This document shows, one piece after another, positions 54,901 through 64,000 of a stretch of DNA of 64,000 nt (positions within the stretch are counted from its first letter, which is position 1; the number at the start of each line of letters is the position of its first letter). Below the pieces are notes generated by a model. The model was not told the origin of the DNA. It worked only from the letters and a program-made list of their open reading frames with translations, and searched no databases. The translations under genes were made by a program, and so were the position numbers. The DNA is from Limnephilus marmoratus (lineage: Eukaryota; Arthropoda; Insecta; Trichoptera; Limnephilidae), in assembly GCA_917880885.1 (NCBI GenBank), contig OU862927.1:35677571-35741570 (forward strand), given 5' to 3'.

Positions 54901-57900
54901 GGAGATGCTGTGTGGAGGGTCTTTTTAAGGAAAGCAAAAAGGTATGCGGGGTGGATAGGACGCTGGGGGTCAGTATGGCAAGGAATGACGAATGTGTGAA
55001 TCCATTTCTCCCACTCACTCTCACAAAGGCGATGGTAGAGAGAGTCCTGCTGGAGAAGTCAAAAAGCCTCCCTCAACCAGTCTCTCTCGATCTGGCCCGC
55101 CAAGCAGTAAGTGGGCCGATGCATCCACCGTCAAACCTAAACAAACCTCACCCCATGAATCTGGGCACCCCTGCTAGGTCACCAATCACAACAAATCACC
55201 TGGGGTGACCTATGTCAGGTTATCGAATAAATTTAGGGCTTTATATCTAATAAATGGTTCCCGGAGCGGCGGTACCCATAATCACCTCTCAAATTATACA
55301 CAAGTTGTCCTCTGATAAGATATTTTTCAATTGATTATTGAAAATTTTTAAGGTTGTATTATAATTTAAGTTTTTTTTTTTATTATAGCGACTATACAGG
55401 GTGTCCGGGGGTAAAGTGCATTAACTTCGGGAGGGGATTCTACATGATAGTACAAGTAAAAAAGATAAATAACTTTTTTCGAAATTCCAACTTTTAGGGG
55501 TAGTTTTGAGGTAAAAAGATAAAATTAGTCCGGCGTGTGCGGCCAGATTTATTATTTTCCGCTGTTACGATACGGGCCAATCACAATCGAATCGGGCGCC
55601 CGGCAGGCTCTCAGCAAGTAAGATCGTACCTCACACTAAGGATTTTTAGTAGGTACGTCTTTTTGTATGGGAAAAAAAAGTTAGAATTTCGGAAAAGTTG
55701 TTAATCTTTTTTACTCCTACCATCATGTAGAATCACCTCCCGAAGTTAATGCACTTTACCCCGGACACCCTGTATAAATATGGTACATACAAAATATAAC
55801 AAAATAGAATGGTGAAATTATGAATAGATATGGTATTTTTTAGTCCTCCTCACTAGGAGATCATGTGCTGAGGCGGACTAGTTATTTAATCAGAGTTATT
55901 TGTCTTCTATGTAAGGGAACGTACCCATACTAAGTGACCAACTTTTTGCAATTTTTAACCCCCCCCCCCCCCCCCGGTGACCAAAATCCTAAGCAACCCG
56001 CCGCTCATTTGTATGGAGCGTGACAATTTGAAGACCCCCCCCCCCCCTAAACGTGTCACGTAGTATGGGTACGTTCCCTAACATTATCAGTGTTTTTTCT
56101 AGAGATTTTTCATAGACCTCTTTCAGCCAGATTTTCATTTTCATTCATTGTACTCATTATTATTTTTTTATTAGTTTTATGTCTTGGGGGAAAGATATTT
56201 TGGAGTTTTGTTGCAAAGTACCTAAGTGTTGTTTCTTTGTCCAAATGCGATTTTATAACTCAAAATGTTTTTTATGTCATTTTTATTCAATCTAGTATGC
56301 GAGATGCACGGTCTAGTAGAGGATTTAGTATTTCTGAATAGTTTCAATAATATGTTTTAGGCATATACTCATTGTACATTATTTGGTATGTCAAAGTTAT
56401 TAAAAATTTTAATGGAAGGCATTCTAATGGGTACTTTCATTATGGTGTTTTTGAATCGTATTCAGGTTGTGTATGTATTTATGTAAAGCAGATCCCCATC
56501 CTATGATTCCATATTCAATTCGAGAATGACGTAACGCACAGTAGACTTTTTTCATATCCTTTTTATTTACCACAATGTTGTAAGTATGTAAATATGCATA
56601 ATGTATGTTTATTATTGGTTATGATAACTCTAATTGTACGTTTCAACAAATTTTTTTTTTTTTTTTTTTTTTTCGTTATAAATTTTTTTTTATTTTTTTT
56701 TATTAGTAATAGAAGGTACATAAATTACAAATAATTTTTATACAGTAATTAATTACATAGTAGAATATTTGATGTACCCCCATAATTAAGCAAGGCTTGT
56801 GTGTATGGGGGGGGTGTTATTGTATTGCTTTTTTTTATATCATTCAGTATAATTTTTGAGGTGAGTTTTAAAATTTTTTATATTGGTATTCATGTTTCTA
56901 ATTTTTTCTGGTAATGAATTAAAAAATTTTGCTCCGAGATATTTATGACTCAATTGTCCAATTTTTTTTTTACATTTTGGTGTGGGAAGTATTGATGTTT
57001 GTCTAAGACTTCTGTTATTTTTAAAGGGTGCAACTTGATTTTTAATATTATCTTTATAAATTTGTAATGTTGCATGATAAAAGTATAATGCACTTAATTT
57101 TCTGACCTTAAATTGTTTGAATAAAAGTTCTGACGAATATGAGTAGGGTTTTTTTTAAATTGTTTTTATTATTAGTTTTTGTGATATGTAAATTGTTTAT
57201 GTTTGATTTTTATATGTACCGCCCCATCCTATAATGCCGTATTGTATAATTGATTGACAGAAAGCGAAGTATGTGGTTCTAAGTAATTTTTCGTTTAAAA
57301 TATCTCTTAAACATCTAAATATATATGTTAGTTTCCTTATTCTGTTGTTCAGAATATTTATGTGTGGAGACCATTTTAAAGGCTGGTCTATTGTTATGCC
57401 CAGGTACTTAATATCAGTTTTGCTTTCTATTTTTGAACATGATATATTACATTTGTGGTTTTCTGTATTTGTCACAGAGTGGATTATTAAGTTTATTAAA
57501 TAAATGTTAAGTTTATTAAATAAATGTTTAATTTTTCAGTCGGCTATATTCTGCGCCACCGACCAAGGTCTGAAGATCACGGTGGAGCAGAACAAGTGCG
57601 TGCAGGCCTCGGCCTACATCCCGGCCGATAACTTTTGCTCATACTCGGTGCGGGGCCCCGAAGTGGAGCTGAAGGTATCGCTCACAGTGCTCAGCGAGTG
57701 CCTGAACATCTTCGGCTCGGGAGAGGAGTCCAGTCTGAAGATGTATTACAAGGAGGCGGGAGCGCCGCTGATTCTTGTGTGAGTTGTATATGAGACCCAA
57801 CTGTCCTCAGCCGGAAGGCTTCTTTTATTTTCATAAGGTTTCTTCGACTGGTTACAGCTCTTATTTTTATTTTTCTTTTACTAACACTTTTATTTATTTA

Positions 57901-60900
57901 TGTTACCTATTTCAGAAGAATTATTCCACGGGCTGCTACTTCTTTTTCTTTTTTGTATTATGTTAATGTAAGTTCTTACATACTGCTTACTAACCCCGTA
58001 TGCATGGGCATTGGAGGATCTAGAGTCATCTAAATAAATGCAGCTTCGTTAAAAAAAAATAAAGGAAGGAAACCATATGCTGTTTTGGAAAGTGGTGGGG
58101 TTCCAGGTTCCATCCCCTCCAATGTCCTCAGCCAGTTGGACTATGTCTGTGAGGTTGTAAAGAGTTAGGAAGGGGAGGGGATGGAAGGGAAGAATTTCGC
58201 TATTCAGATCTGGTCATTAAATAGCTAGTGCCATTTCAAAAAATATTTCGATTCTAAATGGTGGTTTTTCACCAGGGCCATTCTGAGAGTATCTACCAGT
58301 CGTATTTACCAGTCGTTTCTACTAGCTGCAAGCGAGCAAAGTTCAGAATCTCTGAAAAATATTCAAAAATTTGTTTTGTCGACCTCAGAGTTTTTATTGA
58401 GAGTTTGAGACGACCCTATAGTAACAATGGCGATATTAGTGATATGATTTTTTTTTTTATTTGTAGGTTTTTACAATATGTTATATTTGCCTTGTCTCAC
58501 CATAAAGAGACAAGGCTCTTGTGTTAATTCTTGTTTCAGGGAATTCATGCTCAATTATATGAAATCATTTTTATTTTATTTTTATTCTTATTGTACAACA
58601 GAATAATTCCAATTACAGTACAATTTAGTTACCCTATCAGCATTTAGGCAAGTGACTCTTAAATAATGTTTTTAAGGCATATAAAGAACAGTCACTTACA
58701 TCCAAATGGTTTGCAATTTCATTTAACAGCACCACTCCCCTCGTCATGCTATGCTTTGCCAAGACGTCTGTTCTGCCGTTCGGTACTTTAAATAAGTCAT
58801 GATGTCGACTTCGGCTGTAGTGGTCTGGTACATATAAATCATAGCATCCCAATTTGGTATTAAATTTTAGAATTTTAATATTATTCTGATATCTTGCTGA
58901 TATATTTAAATGTAAGTTATTTAGCTGTATTTCTTTGAAAGTTTGTAGTTTTTAATATATTTTGTACGTACATTTAAAATTGAAAATATTTTTTTGGTAG
59001 AAAATGTAGATGATTTTTTTCAGGTTAACTTTAATTATCAATCTTTGAACTATTTCGAGAGGATTTAAAATAATATTATATGTTCCTCCCCAACCTATAA
59101 TACCTTATTCTAAAATAGATTGAACAATTGCATAGTACACTCTTTTTAGGTTTTCTAGTCTAAGAATATTTCTAAATCTTATAAATATATAAATACATTT
59201 CCTAATTCTTTTGACAAGTTCACAAATATGCGTTTTCCATTTAAAATGCACATTTCTATATTTACACTGTTTGAACCATTTCATAAAATGTTTCGATGAG
59301 CTTTAAACGCCAGTGAAAATAAAAATAGTGGCGTAGTTTATTCAAGATAAGTGCGAACCTCCCTGGTGCTAATTAGGTTGTCACGTGATTTGCCTCGTAT
59401 GCAGATTTGGCTTTATGGCAGGTCTATTTATTCTGACGTCTGTGTAGTTATCTCAATTTACCCGGCACTTCTTTCTTAATAAATCTTTGGAAATTCCGTT
59501 TGTCTCAGTCTGGAGCACCTGAATGCCGAGGACGCCATGACGGACTGCGAGATCCGCACCCAGGAGCCGGAAGAGCTGATGTACTTCAAGGGGGATGAGG
59601 ACGCTGTGGAGACGGGGGCGCTGGTGGTGAAGGGGCCAGCCCTGCTGGCAGTGCTCTCCGACTTGGACAGGGCCTCTGAGGAGGTAGAGATCACCTTGTC
59701 TCCAGACCATCCACACTTTACCATTGTGACCACCAGTCCGCAGGTTGATATAATTTTTTTTTCACATGAAGCAGATACTTTGTGATGTGACATTATAATT
59801 TTACATAAAACAATAACTTCTTGTATACACCACTTTTTTTTTATATCCTTAATGCCAACCGGGTTTCTCTACAACCGTAACTTCTTCAAGGCAATATATT
59901 ACTTAAAGGCAGTAATATCTACAAGTAACATGTGTTATAAATATATTATGCTTTTACAGTGGGTTAAAAAAATGGGCTGAGCTCCAGTGGAGGAGGTAGG
60001 TATAGGTGGAGGAATAAGCGATCTAAACTAATATATGTGACACTAAATATGTAAAAATCACACAAATCTGACAGGAGATTACGTCCGTTATCTCGATAAC
60101 GATCCCACAAAAGATATAGAATCGCTCGGCTGATCCCTATTCCGTTTTTATCCAGTAAGCTGACACATGACGCATTATTTTAAATATAAATAATATAATA
60201 AAACATTATAAAACTTATTTTCATTTTTATTTATTTGACCGTAACCGGTTTCAGCTTGTTAAAGCCAACTTCAGACTGGCACAAATTATTCTTAATCTAC
60301 CGTTTATATACATAACATATAGACGAGGGAAGAGAAGGGTGGTTTACAAGGATTTTATTCAATTATATGGGTTTTCTTACTTTTGTTATTAAGTCGTTCC
60401 CAGTAGGCTTAATTACCTCGGGTTTGTAGCTTATTTCGATATTGTTTGGAGAATACCTTACAAGTAATATTATGAATTATTAATGACTTAATTTTATTGT
60501 TGTCAAATCCTTATTATATTTGTGTTGAAATTTTTGATTGGGCATTGATTTTTGAAAGGACACATGTTTTACATTGGAGTATGAATAATCTTATAATGAC
60601 ATTTTATTGATAATTTGATTATTTGTGTGAGAAAATAGACCATACTGAATTAAAATGAACTGTTGAGTTTCATAATGATGCATATTTTTTAGGACAAATC
60701 CCGGGTGGAGATCCCCAAGACTTCTGACATGATCCACAGCTTTGCTTGTGCCGAGACGGTCACCTTGAAATACAAATTTTCTTCCATCCGGCTCATCATG
60801 AGGGCGCTGGGACTCGCCACCAAGGTAAAACAAGCTCAAACTCTCTATTTTTTCACAAAGCAACAAGTTTCCAATGGACGAGGTGCCTCCAGGAATCTCT

Positions 60901-62312
60901 ATCCTTCACTGATTCAATTCGATTCAATTTATTAATTCTAACCTTTTAAAGTCGTGTCGTTAAAGAATTTGCAATACCCGTGGACTGAAATTTCAAATTC
61001 TCACACATATGCGTCACATATGGCTCTCGTCTTTAAGGCATGCGATCGGTTGGATGTATACATGACCCTCGTCTAAAAAGGGTTAAAAACATTACAAAAT
61101 TAAAATTTCAAATTGTTTTTAAGAGAGAGTTTATATAAAATGTTAAGGGTCGACCGAGACAGGTTTTTCATTCTCGGCCGAGACCGAGAATAAATTAAAT
61201 TCTCGGCCGAAACCGAGAATAGATAAATGAAAAAAATAATGAAAATGCGCTATTTTTGCATAGTATAGCAACAATAAAACATTGAACCTACTTAGTAAAC
61301 ACATTAAATCGAAATAACACACCCTAACAAACCCTAGCCGTGAATCAATTGCCACATTCATCAAGACACAACGATTAGTTGATTTGTATGATCATAGCTG
61401 TTTTTGGCAGTTTATTATGAACTAAGTTCTAAGAAAAACAGCAACGAACATACAAATCAGCGAATCTATGTGTTCTGATGAATGTGGCCACTGAATTTAA
61501 AAAAAAATTTGTACACTTACCAGCTTTCCAACATAAGTTTAAAATAATACGTAATGATCTTGATATTCACTTAATTAGTTTATGTAGTTATTCTGGCTAG
61601 TAATTATAATTATTCACAACAACACATAAAATAACTTATTTTTTTCTACTAAGAACAAAATTCAAACAAACTTCCTAACTACAATTATTTGTTTACACCA
61701 AGTGACGAATGTGGACGCGCACGGTAGATTTGAATCCCATTATCCTATACCGTACCCACTTACAATGGTCTCGGTTATGGCCCGGAATCTTGGCGATTTT
61801 TCGCCGAGAACCGAGATAGAGTTCTCGGTAGAATTTGTAGCCGAGAATGCCGAGACCGAGACCGAGATCTCGGTCGACCCTCATAAAATATTTTAGATAG
61901 TTAAGAAGATTTAAACTAACAGCGACAAAGCTTGCCGTTTAAGTGCTTCATTGGTGTTAAATATATCGATATTCAAAGTGATTCTATTTAACAACAAGAC
62001 AGCTCTACCACGACTACCACTGGCATGACCATTGGCAAGGTAGTTCTGCAATCCGTCTCGAATCGCTTGTGAAGATCTTCATGTGCGATGGGCCTTCTTA
62101 CATTGAAGGAATTTTTTGCCTTTTTTTGCCCTTCTTATTTCTACTACATAAATTAAATAAATTTGTTACAAACATAATTTTATTTGAAGGTGGCCATAAA
62201 GACTGATTCGCGAGGGTTGCTGGTGGTCCAGCAGATGATAGAAAGGGAGGAGCAGAGACAGATGTTTGTGGAATATTACATCACTCCGCTCATCGATGAA
62301 GATGATGACTGA
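51820..62312 (+). CDS. RAD1: RAD1 checkpoint clamp subunit (9-1-1 complex), complete
   Basis: RAD1 with RAD9 and HUS1 forms the PCNA-like 9-1-1 clamp that signals DNA damage to ATR. Exons: 51820-51930, 57540-57778, 59509-59743, 60693-60824 and 62190-62312. All have GT-AG borders and consistent phase; total 280 codons (279 aa; family about 280). Recognisable blocks: C-A-T-D-Q-G-L-K-I-T-V-E, L-S-E-C-L-N-I-F-G, Y-x-E-A-G-x-P-L, T-Q-E-P-E-E, L-x-L-S-P-D-x-P-x-F, and S-R-G-L-L-x-x-Q-x-M with F-V-E-Y-Y near the end. Exons are GC-rich in AT-rich introns. Intron 1 is 5.6 kb and full of repeats. Confidence 0.94.
52142..53345. mobile_element. Foldback element F2 with minisatellite centre
   Basis: Arms of about 240 bases (GGGCGAAATTCCTAAAAAAT ... 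TGGGTCGGGGAATCCGAATC ... AACTTAATTTTGTGTGG mirrored) lie at about 52150-52388 and 53097-53340. The centre is the 110-bp array. The arms are unrelated to those of F1. Confidence 0.88.
52582..53035 (+). repeat. 110-bp minisatellite, four units
   Basis: ACATGGTTTGTGATAG recurs at 52582, 52691, 52801, 52911 and 53021. Each unit has GTGCCCCCTTCGTAGCGCC, AACATCCCAGTTTTCAAGTA and TTTAGCGGCTACGCTAGGTT. Units are nearly identical. Confidence 0.92.
53366..53985 (+). mobile_element. LINE family F fragment, left arm of a giant inverted repeat
   Basis: Plus-strand remains read V-Y-C-A-L-R-H-S-R-I-E-Y-G-I-M, the post-RT helix motif of the family at 57.2 kb. The whole block recurs inverted at 55857-56646. 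Confidence 0.75.
53993..54054. repeat. Perfect 28-bp hairpin
   Basis: Arms 53993-54020 and 54027-54054 are exact complements (GTGTATACGGTGTTCTGCAT...), with a 6-base loop. Sits 8 bases from the end of the LINE arm. Confidence 0.92.
54838..55300 (-). mobile_element. S1 SINE-like copy with tail
   Basis: Reverse tail TTCCACACAGGTGGC ... GATGCTGTGTGGAGGGTC followed by the body with CACCCCATGAATCTGGGCAC, GGGTGACCTATG and a GC-rich end. One of the fullest S1 copies. Confidence 0.75.
55397..55772. mobile_element. Mariner-type MITE, TSD TA
   Basis: CAGGGTGTCCGGGGGTAAAG at the left mirrors the right end; inner arms include AAGTGCATTAACTTCGGGAG. TA on both sides. Confidence 0.85.
55857..56646 (-). 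mobile_element. LINE family F fragment, right arm of the giant inverted repeat
   Basis: About 620 bases complementary to 53366-53985, interrupted by the MITE at 55915-56078. It contains the same post-RT block on the minus strand. Confidence 0.75.
55915..56078. mobile_element. Harbinger-type MITE, TSD TAA
   Basis: Ends GGGAACGTACCCATACTA and complement, TAA on both sides (55912-55914, 56079-56081). The uninterrupted site is visible in the left LINE arm near 53930. Confidence 0.85.
56648..57476 (-). mobile_element. LINE family F, RT C-terminal part with A-tail
   Basis: A minus-strand frame reads Y-L-G-I-T-I-D-Q-P-L-K-W-S-P-H-I-N ... Q-S-I-I-Q-Y-G-I-I-G-W-G-G. A diverged end has F-F-N-S-L-P-E-K-I-R and F-K-T-H-L-K. 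The minus-strand A-run is the plus T-run at 56648-56675. Confidence 0.85.
57540..57778 (+). CDS. RAD1: RAD1 exon 2
   Basis: 239 bp, phase 0 in and phase 2 out. It carries A-x-F-C-A-T-D-Q-G-L-K-I-T-V-E and L-S-E-C-L-N-I-F-G. The donor is GT|GTGAGT. Confidence 0.95.
58085..58262 (-). repeat. S2 SINE-like copy (reverse, diverged)
   Basis: CAGCCAGTTGG, a purine-rich GGAAGGGGAGGGGATGG stretch, AGATCTGGTCATTAAATAGC and the final AAATGGTGG correspond to S2 in reverse. Confidence 0.5.
58560..59280 (-). mobile_element. LINE family F-like 3' fragment
   Basis: Minus strand: L-K-R-V-Y-Y-A-I-V-Q-S-I near the right side. A frame ending H-Y-S-R-S-R-H-H-D-L-F-K-V-P ... L-N-E-I-A-N-H-L and L-F-K-S-H-L lies at the left. 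Frames are broken between. Confidence 0.75.
59509..59743 (+). CDS. RAD1: RAD1 exon 3
   Basis: 235 bp. It carries C-E-I-R-T-Q-E-P-E-E and S-D-L-D ... I-T-L-S-P-D-H-P-H-F, the interdomain connector and start of the second clamp domain. Confidence 0.95.
60160..60300 (-). mobile_element. Penelope-like end with hammerhead-like core
   Basis: Minus strand: CTGAAGT, stem with GGCTT/AAGCT, GAAAC, then CGGTTACGGTCAAATAAATA. Resembles Penelope-like element termini. One core position differs from CUGANGA. Confidence 0.45.
60693..60824 (+). CDS. RAD1: RAD1 exon 4
   Basis: 132 bp, phase 0 at both ends. It encodes E-I-P-K-T-S-D-M-I and Y-K-F-S-S-I-R, with the conserved Tyr-Lys strand. Confidence 0.94.
61144..61884. 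mobile_element. hAT-like element with CCGAGA repeats
   Basis: Ends TAAGGGTCGACCGAGA and, reversed, TGAGGGTCGACCGAGA. Flanks TAAAATGT and TAAAATAT match in seven of eight bases. Both ends carry arrays of TCTCGGCCGAGACCGAGA-type motifs. Confidence 0.75.
62190..62312 (+). CDS. RAD1: RAD1 exon 5 (C-terminus)
   Basis: 123 bp including TGA. It encodes K-T-D-S-R-G-L-L-V-V-Q-Q-M-I and Q-M-F-V-E-Y-Y, then an acidic end. AATAAA signals follow within 70 bases. Confidence 0.95.
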   Translation: MAIKTDSRGLLVVQQMIEREEQRQMFVEYYITPLIDEDDD

Positions 62313-62361
62313 CGACTGATTACTTGACTGAAACCATATTTACCACTCAGAAACCGAAGCT

Positions 62362-62377
62362 AATAAATTGTAATAAA
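62362..62377 (+). terminator. RAD1 poly(A) signals
   Basis: Two AATAAA hexamers, at 62362 and 62372, lie 50-65 bases after the RAD1 stop codon. Position and consensus support cleavage just before the MITE at 62401. Confidence 0.6.
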
Positions 62378-62400
62378 GTTGGATCATTTTAGATAGGTAA

Positions 62401-63222
62401 TAGCGATGTTACACGGTTCAATTATGCAATTCAATTTGGATGAAGCAACCAAATTGAATCATCTGTATACTAATATTATAAATGCGAGGGGGTGGAGGGA
62501 GGAGGGGAACCTTGGAGGGGGAGGGGGGTTGGCGGAAGGGGGAAAGGGGGATTGGAGTGGGGAGAGGAAAGGTGGCGTAGGAGGAGTGGGAACGCGAGAG
62601 GGGAAGGGGATGCGAGAGAGGAAGGGGAGGCGGAAGGAGAACAGGACGAATGGGAAAGGACTTCACGCAGGGAGAAACAATTTCTTTATTAAATGGCATA
62701 GCAACGCATGCCGGGTACCAGCTAGGGTAATTATAAAAGTGAATGATTCAAAGTTTTTGTTCAATCGCACTGAAAATATTCAGCTTGCTCAATATTTTCA
62801 ATGCGATTGAATTCAACGTTCAACATTCAACGCGGTTGAACGAGAAATGAACGTGTAAACACAAGTATTGAATGATTCAATCGATCTTTATTCATGCACG
62901 CCGCAGCCATGCGAAAATTTGCGTTGTCAGTGTAGTCAAAATGGTTTATAAATGGAAAAAGGAGCAAACGTCTCTGTTTTTGAACATTATAAGAAGTACC
63001 CTAGAAGTGGAATATTAAAGTGGAGGGTTTCGTTTAATTAATTCGTTATTTAAATAATCATAAATTAACGTGGTTCCCAAGTGACGACCTGGTTCGAAGA
63101 CATCCTCAGCAATGTAAATTGAATAGTTCAATTCTTCAGGACACATGTAAACAGCATACCTTTTCAATTCTGCGTCATTCAACCAAATTGAAGCAATTGG
63201 TTTGAATCGTGTAATATCGCTG
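62401..63222. mobile_element. MITE with TTCAA motifs, TSD TAA, split by a Helitron
   Basis: AGCGATGTTACACGGTTCAA at the left mirrors the right end; TAA flanks both (62398-62400, 63223-63225). The interior is rich in TTCAA/TTGAA. Confidence 0.7.
62462..62725 (+). mobile_element. Helitron-like element with purine-rich core
   Basis: Starts TCTGTATACTAATATTATAA after A and ends CCGGGTACCAGCTAG. The core is a G-rich purine tract like the one at 20.3 kb, so the open frames there are composition artefacts. Confidence 0.7.
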
Positions 63223-63369
63223 TAACCAAAGGATATCTGAAAATTATATTATAATTATTATAATCCTTGTTTTTTTTTTCTGTTTAACTTTTTGTGTATG
63301 ATAGTATTTTATGTTGTATGTTATTGAATAAATTAATAATAATTCATAATCATCTTATCTTTTAACTAT

Positions 63370-63476
63370 ATCGACGTTGGAAAAGATAAACGGCTAAAGC
63401 GCCATGCAGCTGGAGAGCAAGACATTTTTCCTTTCCAGCTGTTTGGCGCTTTAACCATTTATCTTTCCAGCATCGT
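63370..63476. mobile_element. 105-bp foldback MITE
   Basis: GTTGGAAAAGATAAACGGC and TAAAGCGCCA...CAGCTGGA at the left are mirrored at the right with few mismatches. Confidence 0.75.
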
Positions 63477-63518
63477 TTTTATTATCACATTATGCCTTTT
63501 GATGTTGTGTATATACTA

Positions 63519-63620
63519 GAGATTAAATGGATATCCGGTATCCGGCCTATCCGGCCAAAATTTACTGTCCGGCCGGATACCGGATAGTAACTCAATATAT
63601 GGCCGGATACCGGATATTCA
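63519..63620. mobile_element. Left end of a hAT-like element with ATCCGG repeats
   Basis: TAGAGATTAAATGGATATCC followed by dense GGCCGGATACCGGATA motifs in both orientations. The other end lies beyond the window. Confidence 0.6.
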
Positions 63621-64000
63621 AAAACTACGACAATGTCCTATAATAAAATGCAATACATTAATCTTTGTGAGGTTAATATCAATAAAATGGCTTATAATTA
63701 TGGCGGCTTTTATTTTATTATAAGTCGAAAAAGTTACAAAAAGCCATAAGACCTTCCAAAAAACTAAAATTTTCTTCTGAGATATTCACTCTAATGATAA
63801 ATACATAAATAGTAAATATCCAAACTAAAAACTTTTAGTAAAAACTTACAAAAACCTCGCAGAGTAGCGAAAACTTAATTAACATGATTAACTAATCACA
63901 ATCACCATTATAGTGAACTAAAAATCGTAAAAAACACAGAGATTATTGAAATGATTAAATACTGACATTGAAGCACCATAATATACCTCTTGTTTTCTTC
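63621..64000. other. AT-rich end of window
   Basis: Probably the interior of the element starting at 63519. No gene seen. Confidence 0.35.

Overview
This is a 64-kb piece of an AT-rich, intron-rich and heavily transposon-laden insect nuclear genome. Lepidoptera is the best guess: there are many Helitron-like ends of the type 'GAAGCCGCGGG...AGCTAGT', RTE- and Jockey/R1-like LINE tails, and dense hAT, PIF/Harbinger and Tc1/mariner MITEs. I inferred the order from repeat style and could not run a search. No tRNA or rRNA gene, prokaryotic operon or CRISPR array is convincingly present.

Four host genes can be read by joining exons with GT-AG splice sites and consistent phase. DNA2 (minus strand, ATG at 29403) codes for the nuclease-helicase. 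Nine exons give 758 codons covering the N-terminal tail, the OB-like region and the full Fe-S nuclease; the helicase half lies beyond the left edge. MRPL44 (minus strand, 49559 to 34938) is complete with five exons and 332 aa. ZSWIM7/SWS1 (plus strand, 50668-51633) is complete with two exons and 156 aa. RAD1 of the 9-1-1 clamp (plus strand, 51820-62312) is complete with five exons and 279 aa. MRPL44 and ZSWIM7 are divergent. ZSWIM7 and RAD1 are head-to-tail with only 186 bp between stop and start. Three of the four genes act in replication-fork or recombinational repair (end resection, Rad51-paralogue support, checkpoint clamp).

The rest is mostly mobile DNA. Regions: 1-2.6 kb repeats left of the last visible DNA2 exon; 2.7-21.3 kb DNA2 exons 9 to 2, with introns holding LINE tails, SINE-like repeats, Helitrons and MITEs; 21.3-29.4 kb DNA2 intron 1, with a hAT-like element and a 5.56-kb LTR retrotransposon without coding capacity; 30.0-32.8 kb a hAT element carrying a second hAT element and a LINE tail; 36.1-41.0 kb a complete PIF/Harbinger transposon (transposase plus Myb-like partner) inside MRPL44 intron 4; 45.0-48.1 kb nested hAT and foldback elements with minisatellites; 52.0-57.5 kb RAD1 intron 1, with two very long inverted-repeat structures, a 110-bp minisatellite and LINE fragments.

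The most interesting unexplained structure is a set of foldback elements whose centres are minisatellites. One 110-bp unit occurs once inside one foldback family (45.8 kb) and four times inside another with unrelated arms (52.6-53.0 kb). A second pattern is a group of hAT-like elements, each with its own short self-complementary motif repeated through its ends.
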